NCBI GenBank assembly: GCA_008477525.1
Contig: SPDT01000001.1
Location: 2,356,001-2,420,000 of the forward strand
Length of the DNA: 64,000 bases
Origin: Hypomyces perniciosus
Taxonomy: Eukaryota; Ascomycota; Sordariomycetes; Hypocreales; Hypocreaceae
Reading direction: 5' to 3'
Part shown: positions 38,310 through 49,021 of the stretch, piece after piece
Numbering within the stretch: the first letter of the stretch is position 1
Layout of the letters: every line of letters begins with the position of its first letter
Position numbers and translations under genes: made by a program
The notes under the pieces: model-generated
Database searches by the model: none
Seen by the model: only the letters and a program-made list of their open reading frames with translations
What the model was told of the DNA's origin: nothing

Positions 38310-41300
38310 GGAAATTGCGCTTTATAAATAATATTGTATTATCTCTGCCCTAATATTAGAGTTTCGAGACTGCAGTTATAGACTAGGCTGCTATTTGGTT
38401 AAAGGAGTTACTGATAAATAGAAACGCTGTATTATCTATATAGCTAAACCTTTACAGTTTACTAAAAAAGGATTATTTAATAGCTATTATTTAAAGTTAA
38501 GTAGGGGCAGTAAATAAATAGTATATTAGGGCTATATATAATAGGAAAAAGATTAAAGATATTAGCAATCTTTAAAGGAGGCTATAGCTTAAAGGGAGTA
38601 GTTAAGTTATTATTTTTTATAGTTTTATTTAAGCTTTGCGATTTATTATAAAAAAAGGCCAATTTAGCTATATAGTTAAGCTGGCTTTATTTGTATAGTT
38701 AAAGGGTTAATTTATTAGTAAGGACTATATTAAAAGCCCTTTAGATATTAGCTATAATAAAGGTAGCTACTTTACTGTTATAAAAAGTTAATTTAACTTT
38801 ATAGATTAAAGCTATAACTAAGTCGATACTAGATTTGTTTAGGAGGGCGCTAGCTTATTTAGTGTATAGTATTTACTGTATAATTGCAGTATATATAATT
38901 CTTTATATAATAAGGCATTTAAGTCTTTTGCCTAAGTAAAAAAAGAAAGAGATTAGCCTTTAAGCTTTTAGGGATAATAGATCTTTTTTCCTAGGTTTAA
39001 AGATTATTACTACTTCAGTTAACTTAAAAGCTAATAAGTAATGCCTGATTTTAAGGCAGGTTTTATAAAGGGAGTAAATATATTCTTTAATTATTAGCCA
39101 GTAAAGCTGTAAAAAGTCTATTTAATATTATTTATACTTAAAGATATATTTTTTATATATATTATAACTACTGCCGTTTTATTTAATAAAACTATTAAAG
39201 GGAGTTTAATTTACTATTATTAATTAATTAGGGACTATAAGTCTTTAATATTATTAGCTACTGTATATCTTTTAAGTATAGCGTTGCGGAAAGCAGTAGC
39301 CTTTTTTTTCCTAAAAAGTAAAGACTTAATTGCTAATTTATAGTAATAATAGTTAAAAAACTAGTAATAGCTTTACCTAGTAACCTATATAAAAGATATC
39401 ATTACTCTTTTTAATAGTATTAATAATATCTCGCTAATATACCCTTTTAGCGTTCTTAACTGTCTTTTTAAAAAAGAATTTAATATTATAGAGATAAATA
39501 TTTAATAATATAGCTATAGTTTTTTTAGCAGCTAGGAAAGTTTAATGGCTTTCTTTACATTTAGCCCTTTACTATAGCTAAAGAGGTAAATAATTTAATA
39601 GTTAATTTATTATTTTAGCTAATTTATAGAAAAGTAATAGTAATGCCTTAGCCGTTTAGTTTATAGCTATTATTATTGGTTAAATAAAGGGAAAAGCTAA
39701 GTCTTTTCTTTAATTAATGCTAAAAAGTAATCTTTATTATTATCTCCTTTAACCTTTAATCCTTTAAAAGGCATTAAATAGTAAGCTAAAGCTAGGATTA
39801 TAATGCTTAATATAGTATAATTAAAGCTAATAAATAAATATTTTTTTAATATCGCTTTTATTAATAAGATATTTAAAAACGCTAGGTTAATTATATTACT
39901 AAATATATATATTAAAGTATTTAAAAGGTTAAAGAGAAAGAGGTTAATTTTAAAGGCCTAGTTAACTATTAATACACTTTAGTTTTAATTATTAACTGTC
40001 TACTATAAAGAGTATATTATATTAAAGTCTTTTACTATTATATAATTTCCAGTAACTAACTATATAAATAAAGTTATAAAAATATTATATATATTATATT
40101 CTTTATAAAGGTTAATAGTTATAATTTTATTAACGTAAACCTATAGTAAATCCTAAATAGTCTTAATAAATAACTACTTAGCTACAATCCCTGCTTTCCT
40201 CTTTATATATAAAGATTTAGGGTTAAGTGCTATAGTTAATCTAAGTTATTATTAAAGAAAAGGTTTAAAATTCTCTATATAATACTATATAGCAGCAGCC
40301 TTTTTAAATAATATTAATATATAGTTTTTATATTATAATAATATTATAGCCCTTTTTAGCTGTAAATGTAAAGGTAGTATTATATACTAGCTTTACTTTG
40401 CTAATATTAACCTAAAATATCCTTTAGGTTTTATTATTTCTGCAGTTTAAGTTTAATCTTTTAGTATTTATTTAAATTATTAAAGGTTATTATCTTTAAG
40501 TGTTACCTTTTTCCTATTATTTAAAACTATAATAGCTTTTCTGCTGCAGTTATATATAGTAATAAAAGGGGGCTAATGGCTGTTATATTTTAAATAAAGT
40601 TTAAAGGCTTAAAGGCTAAAAGGTAAATCTATTTAAAGATCTCTGCCCCTTATAACTATACTTTTTATAGTTTTATATTCAAAAGGTATATTAACTTTCT
40701 ATAGCTGCAAAAAGGTTTAGCTAGGCACTATTAATATATAGTTTTATATAGTTTTAAATAGTTAATATATTAGATATTTAATAAATAAACCTATATTTTA
40801 TATTTAAAGCTGCTGCAGAAGTAGTATTTAAGTTTCTTTTTATATATTTATTAAAGGTAGAAGTCTTAGCAGGTTTTATACTATATCGGGAGGTTAGTTT
40901 TTTATATTAATCTTACTGTTTTACTAGCGTTAAAACAAGTAAACTTTTTATTAAATAGTTTAAAGAAGGAGAGTAATATTATTTTCCTTTATTAGTCTTT
41001 ATATAGTTATTTTAAGAATTAAATATTAACTAGGTTGTAGCTAGTTTATATTTTCGCCTTTAGTTTAATAGTTTTAAGGAAGTCTATTTTTATATTATTA
41101 AAAGAGCTTATAATTTTCTCTAGGCAGCCTAAAACTATATATATAAACTATTATTAAGCCGCTTTAACCTTTATAGTGCCTAGACAGGCATTAATTTTAT
41201 TCTCTTTATTAAGGAGTTATTATTTAATCTTTGAATTAACTAAAGTTATTAACTATTTTATTTTGATTAATACTATTTAAGAGACTACTTTAAATCCCTA

Positions 41301-42121
41301 TTTAATAATTCCTATAACTATTATATAAATATAATATACTTTATATTACTATACTATTAATTTTAGGTTTCACTTAATAAAGATATATAGGTTTTCCCTA
41401 ATATTAATTAAAGGGATTTTTATTTAATACACTTTAAAAGCTATAAAAGTATATATTTAAGGGTATATTTAATATAATATATTAAATAAAAGGCTAGTAT
41501 ATAGTTTACTAGTATAGGAGTTTTAAATAGCTTTAGGCTATAGTTTAATAGTAATATTACCATTAATATAGTAATTAATAAAGCTTTAAGTTATTTAAGT
41601 AGTAATACTATATCTTTTACCTACTAAAAACTAAGTTATAGCGTTATTAAATATTCTATAAACTATATAAAGAATAGCTATATAGTCCTTAAATAGGGCC
41701 TGGCTATTAACTTTAATATTTTCTAAAGCTTTAAAAGTATTAATTTTAGCATTTAACTATATAAAGGATAATAATAGAGAGCTTAAAGGACTAGGTACTG
41801 TAAAGCTATAGTTACTATTAATATTAAGTTTTAAGCTTCAAAGAGTTTTAGTATATTAGCCTTCCTTTAGCTTTATACTAGGCTTAGCAGTAATAGTATT
41901 AATATAAAGTTCTATTTCTGCCTTTATAAAGATAATATTCTTTATTTTCTGCTATAGCTTCCTAAGCGTATACGTTCTTAAGTTAAAGGAACTGCTATTT
42001 ACAAGCTTTAAGGCTATTATAAGTAAAGGTTTAGTATATTATTAGTATATTAATAGTATTGCATACAATAACATTAACACAAGGTACTAAGATTTAGTGT
42101 TATAAGAGAGAAGTTTATTTA
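38310..42121 (-). repeat. Unclassified element with minus-strand coding trace
   Basis: Similarity to Gypsy-2 stops abruptly at about 38,310. From about 42,000 down to 41,050 one minus-strand frame reads as continuous protein-like sequence with scattered stops at likely Trp/Gln/Arg sites (for example PSPLSSLLLSFI near 41,790 and YIVYRIFNNAI near 41,660). I recognise neither RT, integrase nor transposase motifs, so the class is open. Confidence 0.45.
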
Positions 42122-42336
42122 TAATAGCCATTATAGCTATTATATTAAGTCTAGGGTAGGCGGGGTAGCTGGTCCTAGCTTAATTGTTATCGTTAAAGAT
42201 AACAGAAATTTTCTGACTTACATTAAAGTTCCTCCGGAACTCGGTCCTAGCGTCGGGCCTAATTCCGGGTCTAGCCGGAATAGGAAGGTTACCCAATTAC
42301 ACTGAAATCCTTGCTTTTTAGCCCTCCTTTTTAACA
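42122..42336 (-). repeat. Copia LTR fragment (copy E)
   Basis: Matches the terminal ~215 bp of the ~580-bp Copia LTR and ends ..CCTCCTTTTTAACA; the other part is missing. This fragment retains more GC-rich sites (CTCCGGAACTCGGTCC, GGGTCTAGCCGG) than copies A-D. Confidence 0.8.
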
Positions 42337-45300
42337 AAATTAAATAAGCGATTAAATCTATAACTGCTTTTTTAAAAAAGGCTTAAAAGCTTTATAGTTT
42401 ATTTAGTTAAGTTTATTAAATTTAACAATAATATTAATTTTAATATTTTTAAAAAGGAGGGGGTAATACTTTAATTTAAGGCAGCCTTTAAAGAGGTTTA
42501 TAATAAACTCTTTAATAGTAGGCTATATATAGTATAAAAGGGTAATTAATATATTATCTGCACTAGGTATAGTATTCCCTGCTTTAATTATAGTTTTCTT
42601 TACCTCCTTTTTAATAATTATTTTATTTTATAGTATTTAAAGGTTCTTTAATACTTAAAGTTTTTATAAGTTTTTAATATTTTCTTTTATTTTTTTTTAC
42701 TATAATAAATATTTTTTAAAAAAGGTTATATACTTTTTAAAGTTTAAAATACTTTTATTATTATTTATTAAAAGGGGAGGTTAAAACTAGTCTATAACTT
42801 TATACTATTTAGCCACCTATTAAATACCTTTATTTAGTTTAGCTTTAGCTATAATCTTATTTTAGTAATTGCGTTTTTTATACTTAACTGTATTATATAA
42901 TATCTTCTTTACTTTAATTTATTTATTAGTTTTAAAGGGCGCTATCATATAGGCTAAATAGGCTATCTAGTAATCTTTATTTTATTAAAAGGTATTATAT
43001 TTATTTTAATATCTCTTTTTACCTATTAATTATATATAGTCTATAAAAAGTCTTTAAAGTATTTATATAGCTGCATTTAAGTCTCTTTTAATTAAATTAA
43101 TTATATTTACTTTTAAAAAAAGCTAAATATATATATATATTAACTAGCTAAACTTTTATAAGCTTTTAAAAAGGATACATATTTTTTGATATTAGCTATT
43201 AGCCTAGCAGAGTATAAAAGTAAAGTAATAACTATATAATAGTGTAAGTTTATATTTAAGTTTTTTATAATAGTTATTAATATAAAGCAGTTAATAAAAA
43301 TAAAGTTAATATATTGTTTAAAAATCCTTTATAAAAGCATCTATAAAGGTAAAGATTAAGTGATATTTATTTAGTTATTTAATTAATTTATAACCTATAG
43401 TATCCAGGATTTAGCTTAATTGCTATATTTAATATAATATATTAAAATTTCCTGTAATAATTAAATTTAATAAAGGCTAACTTTATTTTTAAAGTTTTTA
43501 TTATAATATTTAAAAAAGCTTTATAGTAAATATTAATAATAATATAGCTATAAGCTTTTATTTAATACATACAGTTACTTTTTAGTTTTAAAGGTACAAG
43601 TTATTAATATAGTAAATTTAATAACTTTTTAATATATATAATAATAAAGGGTTTAATTTCTTTTTAATTATTAAATAAATTAAATACTTAAAAGTTAAAG
43701 TAAGATTTTATTTATCTTTTAAATTATATAATATTTTAGCGAGTTTATAGCTTTTAAATAAATATAATATTAAAGCTATTTTTTTAAATTAATAAAAGGG
43801 CTATATTATAATATTATTTTTATTTTTTTATATTAATTTAAAAGATTTTTAAATTAAAGCTTTTTTAATAGTTTTAATAATATTTATTATTTATAAATTA
43901 AATTCATAAAGTTTATTTCTTTTAAAAAAGTTTTTTAAAGTATTATTTATAAAGTTATTAAAATTAATAACCTTTATTATAAAATAAACTAATAAGCTTT
44001 TTTTTAATAAGCTATTAAAAATATTTATTAAATTAATTTTATTTTAAAAAGGCTTTATTATAAAGGTCAAAACTATTATTTTACTTAAAAAAAAAGGTCT
44101 TTAAATTTAAGCCTTAAAAGTAATAGGAAATTTAACTAAAGCAGCTTAAAAAGCTTTTCCGTTAAATATATTAAATTTAAGCTTAAAAGTAAAAGAGGTA
44201 AAGTTTTTTTTTTAAAATTCTTAAATTTTAAATTCTTTGATACTTTTACATTATCTTTTAATAGTATATACTTGTAGATTATTTTTAATAGTATATACTT
44301 GTAGATTATTTTTAATAGTTAAGTATATATAATAGTTTAAAGTATTAAATTAATAAAGTTTAATATAATTAATATATTAAATAAAGTTATTATAATTTTT
44401 ATTTTTATTAATATATTAAAAGGCAGGTTTATTATATTTTTTATAGTATATAGTTTTAATATATTTTTAAAGATTATAAAAGTTAAAGCATTTATTATAT
44501 TAAATTATTTATACCTTTTAAGTTTAAAGCTTTATTAAAGCCAAACAGTTAAAAAGTTTAAAGTTTATTTTAACTTCCTCTTTAAAAGAAATAAAATAAT
44601 AATAGGTATTAATAATTTTATTAAAAAAAGCTTTTTAATAAAAGATTAAAAGTTTTTTAAATTTAATATTCTTTTAAACTTTAATTAAAATTCATATATT
44701 TATAAAAAAAGTATTTAAAGTACTAATATAATATTTAAAAATACTTTATATAAAAAACTCCTTTATATATATACTTCTTTAATCTTTAAACTATTAACCT
44801 TTATAGTTAAGCTTAAAATAAAGATTATTTTTTTAATTTTATTATTTTTAATTTATAATATAAAGTTAAATTTTACTTTTTAAAAGTAAATAATATTTTT
44901 ATTATTAAACTTTTTAATTTTAATAACTTTTTATTTAACTTTAATAGTAAAGATTTTCTTTTAATTATAATTTAATAGAATTTAAAAAAAGATTTTATTA
45001 TTAAGTTTTTTAATTATTATATTTTATTTTTAAGTTTTAAATTTTATTATAAAGGCTAGCCTTTTATTATTTTATAAAATACATTTACTTTTTTTTTATT
45101 AAAAGGTTTTTATTTATACCTTTAACTATAATTATAGCTTATATAATTTACATTAAGTTATTAATCGCTAATAAAGTATTTAAATTAATTTAAATTAAAA
45201 AGTAAAGTTTAATGTATTTTTATTTATTATTTTAATAAATCTTTTTATTAATTAGCTATATAATTATTAATTAAATTAAAAAAGGGTTTTTATTTAATGT

Positions 45301-45905
45301 TTTAAAGTTTATAAAAGCCTTTAAAAACAAAGCTTTTAAAAGTATTAATAAATACTTTATTTATTTATAAAGCAGTTAAAATTCTTTTTTTTTAATATTT
45401 AATTAAATAATTATTAATAATTTAAACTCTTAAAAATAAATTTTTTTATTTAACTCTTTAAATTATATTAATTTCTTTAATTTATATAAAAGATTTTATA
45501 AACTATAATAAACTGTTTACTATTATTAAAGGCAAATACTTTTATTAATTTACTTTAAAGGGAAGAAAAAAGGCTTTTTTAAATCCTTTTTAAAAAGAAG
45601 ATATTAAATTTTATATTAAAATTAAAATTAAAAATAAAAATATTAACTTTAATATATTTATTATTAATATAGCATTTTTTAAATATAAATATAAAGATTA
45701 TAATCCCTTTTTATTTTAAAAGTAAAAAAATACCTTTTTTTTTAAATTGCTAAATTACTGCCTGCTTAATAGCAGTAAAGTTTAATTATTTTTAGTTTAC
45801 TTAAACTTTAATAGTATTTGCTATTTTTCTTTAAATACTTAAAAGGGGCAAAGGAGTATTATTAAACTTATTTTTCTTAATAGCTAGTTAAGAGGTTATG
45901 AATTT
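42337..45905. repeat. Extremely AT-rich stretch without recognisable genes
   Basis: The most A/T-saturated part of the window. Reading frames are full of stops on both strands and I see no diagnostic motif. It may be one or several fully RIP-eroded elements. A short tandem repeat lies at 44,256-44,318. Confidence 0.5.
44256..44318. repeat. 27-bp tandem repeat, ~2.3 copies
   Basis: TTTTAATAGTATATACTTGT plus seven more bases is repeated at 44256-44282 and 44283-44309, with a partial third copy to about 44318. Function unknown; likely replication slippage in AT-rich DNA. Confidence 0.8.
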
Positions 45906-45954
45906 TAGTAAATAGGCACCTAAAAGGTGGGGTACCTGTAGGTGTAAGAGGGAA

Positions 45955-47756
45955 GCTTGTCACCTCACGTTGTGCAATAAGACCATGCTACTCGATCTAG
46001 CGGTTCAGACCGATATCGATGATCAAGATATAAAAACTGCCATTAGGGCGTGCACAGTGGACTACGGCTCAACCTCTGTGGCATTCAAGCATGATGAAAA
46101 AACTGCAGCTCTTTGCCCGACGCCCAACCATGTCTTGATCGAGGCATCCATCAAGATGTCCGGATCGTATCTTACCGGGGCTGACAACTATGCTGTCGAT
46201 GACTTGGTGACTTCTGGCCGCCAGGTTGTCAACTACCTGGGCTCACAGAAGCCCTCTTGTACGAACAATGTCTTGAGCTTCGGATACTCCCGATCTTCTG
46301 TCATTGGAGTTTACGCTGGCTCTGAGGTTCACCAACACGGTGTGAACGCAGAGGTTCCCAACAACTTTCTCAAGTACGCGGAAGAGAACGCCATGTCAGA
46401 GACAACTATAGTTCAGTTGTGCGATACCGATGGCCGCGGCGCAGACTATGGCATTGGCATTGTCGCAAGTAACGCAAATAATATGCCTTTTGTCCAGCAA
46501 GCAGTCAAGTCTTGGGCTGATGGACGCTGTGTTGAACACCTTGACGGGGTATGGGACTGGACGACAGTTACTCTTCGTGTCCCCAAAGCGACATCCAAAG
46601 GGATAATGTCACCCGCCCATTTGTGGGCGACGTCACAGCTCGCAGCTAGGGCTAACTGCAAGACAACAACGGTCAAGGCCAGTGATGGCTGCTGGTCGTT
46701 GGCCAAAAGGTGCGGCATTACCGAGGCGAACTTGAAGAAATACAACACTCGCACCAATTTCTGCAACACTATCATCATTGGCGAGGTTGTCTGAGTGCAC
46801 CAGCAACTACACCTCATTCAGTCAGCTCAAGGATCACACGGACAAGATCCCCGATCACTGCATGGAGAAGTACATTGTGGACGTCGAGGTCTATGTCATG
46901 GAATCAGCCTTGAACAAGTATTCTGAGTTGGTCACCGACGGCTATGATAGGAAGTTTAAGATTTATGAAGACTCTGTGTACGATCAGGTGCCGTACCAGA
47001 TCGACGCGTACATGGCCAGCGGCAAGGCAGGTGGCTACTTCAAATGCGAGGAGACCAAGCACATGATCTGCTGCAGGAATTGCAACTACGCAACCTGCCT
47101 CAAGGACTGTGACAAGTCGACAGACTGCAAGGGCCATGGCGTGTATAAGGTTTAAGTGCCCGACGCATCTCAAGGAGGGAGTCGATGGCTTGCCCTTGAG
47201 CGAGAAGATCCCCAATATCACGTATACACTGCAAGACTCGAAAGGACTCTGGAAGGATATTGGCGAAGAGTACAGCATCGAAGAGTCATGGGTTAGGTTT
47301 GGCAAGAGGTTCATCAGGCCCAATTCAGGCTGTTGGGGCGGATGTAAGGCGAAAGAGTGCGGCGAAAATTACGATACTTATTGGTACGGGTATTCGCTCC
47401 GGGGCGAGGTGGACGTGCTGAACCCCAAGGACCTCATCAGCAAGTCGTACGACAAGTCCAAGGACCTGCTCGGCCGCCTCAAGACGGTCAAGGAGAACGC
47501 CGACTATGGTCTTGACCTGTGGTCGGACCTCGTTGACGCTGGATCCCTGCCGGCGCTGACGATGCAGTCGGCCGTCGACACCATGGAAAAGGTTACCAAG
47601 GCCGTGGGGAAGATCGAGGCTATGGAGAGCTCGGCCTTGATCGCCAACTCTAGGCGCTCGATGACGGTCAACGATGTAGCGAAGCTGGGCCCAGTGAAGA
47701 AGGATCCGATGCTAATTGATGATCTGCGTGGTGCTACATGTAGGATAAGGTAGGCA
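45955..47756 (+). pseudogene. Broken killer-toxin-like / LysM subgroup-C chitinase relative
   Basis: Similar to the large secreted fungal proteins that combine a Cys-rich N-terminal region, LysM domains, a GH18 chitinase and a killer-toxin-like C-terminus. Frame 1 (to 46793) holds the N-terminal region (CNKTMLLDLAV, VVNYLGSQKPSC, VQLCDTDGRG, FVQQAVKSW) and one LysM-like segment (VKASDGCWSLAKRCGIT). Frame 2 (46778-47155) starts the C-terminal part (IPDHCMEKYIVDVEV, Cys-rich), and frame 3 (47109-47756) completes it (GLDLWSDLVDAGSLPALTMQ). The chitin-binding-1 and GH18 catalytic regions normally between LysM and C-terminus are absent; there is a frame change at ~46,790 and another at ~47,152. 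The signal peptide and extreme N-terminus are missing, because similarity stops at the AT-rich boundary. Codon use is normal, so inactivation looks like deletion and frameshift rather than RIP. No function is expected. Confidence 0.82.
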
Positions 47757-49021
47757 GCATAGTAAAGAGGAGGACTTGGCATAGAGTTGCAACTTATTGT
47801 AACATAATGTAGACTATCAGATAGCTTGGAGTAAGTATAATGGCAGTGGCTAATTACCCAGAGAAACTATATAAAGACTTAGGCGAAGGTCAGACTCGAT
47901 GCAAGAGTAGGATCAATCTCTTCTAGTGAGCTGGTGGAAAAAAGGGGTAAAAGGATTCATAAACAAGGGGAGGAGAAGGCAGCAGTCAAGCAGGGATAAC
48001 AACGGCCGCGAACGATGCCACGCAGCCGCCAGTGGGGAGGGAAGAACAATAATAATGCGCGTTGACCAAGACCGCGTCCAAAAAGGCGCTTGAGCACGGA
48101 GTGGTTGGTTGATTAGGGAGATGTCGTACCGGATACTACTAATACATTACAGCTCAACGCCACCATTCTTTAATTGGCCACAGAAATTCACAGGGGTGCA
48201 TCGATAGGTTAGGGAAAGAATGTCTAGATGTAACTTAGTAATCGGTAAGACCACTATTACGATCCATAACCTATTGCAATTGTCATGGCATAGATTGATG
48301 CTATCTAATCTGTGGTATTGGGCTAATCTAGGAGTGATGAGTTGTTGTGATGATAATCTTACGAGAAGTCACTTTCCATACGTATACAGGTATAGCCAAT
48401 CGAAAGAAGGTGGCATTAGGCTTCTGCCAAACTGACCTATTATGTATATGTATGCCATCACGTAGCATAGTACTCCATACGTACGAAGTACGTGGCGTGT
48501 CTTGAGCGGGAGACCCCTGTGCGTTACTAAACTCCAGTTTGCAACAATGCTCTGCCAGCTAAGCATGAAATGACAGCCTCGCTTGTGTATGATATGTCAA
48601 ATGCAATATAACCTGCACTATCAGCCACAATTGCTGAGGTGTACACTTCACTTTTGCCGGTCTGGTACAACGGTTCGACATAATTCCCTGCTGTTAGCTG
48701 AGTCAAGATGCCCACATAGAATGCAACATCCTTTGTACATTCAAAGTAGTCCTTGGCGTATAGCATGAATTCATCGTGGTCTGTAATACCTATGCGTTGA
48801 TGCCCGAAGCCTTGGCGTTGGGAGTTAAAAGACTTTCCCCCTCTTGACTTCCGAAATTTAAATTTCCGCCTTTCGCCTCTCTATTCATGATTGTCTGATA
48901 TCTCCATCTACACATATAGCACCGGCTCACTAAACTTCGGTGACTGTGCTCTGCTGGGGGGGCATCATCCTACACACACGATTATATCGCCTTCACTCGA
49001 CCCGTCGTTATCGTGACTTGC
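47757..49021. other. Intergenic, no gene seen
   Basis: No frame with coding character on either strand. One GTACGAAGTACG palindrome-like motif occurs at 48,481. The last ~200 bp would hold the promoter and 5' leader of the CorA-like gene. Confidence 0.6.

Larger units (their letters stand above)
1..45905. other. AT-rich, RIP-type heterochromatic repeat block
   Basis: Nearly the whole stretch consists of A/T with very frequent TpA. C and G survive mainly in short islands inside LTRs. No open reading frame longer than about 110 codons exists, yet in many places a consistent frame with stop codons in place of Trp/Gln/Arg still reads as retrotransposon protein. This is the pattern expected of repeat-induced point mutation (C to T on either strand). 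Composition changes abruptly near 45,900 to normal coding DNA. RIP is an inference from the substitution pattern; dinucleotide indices were not computed. Confidence 0.93.
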
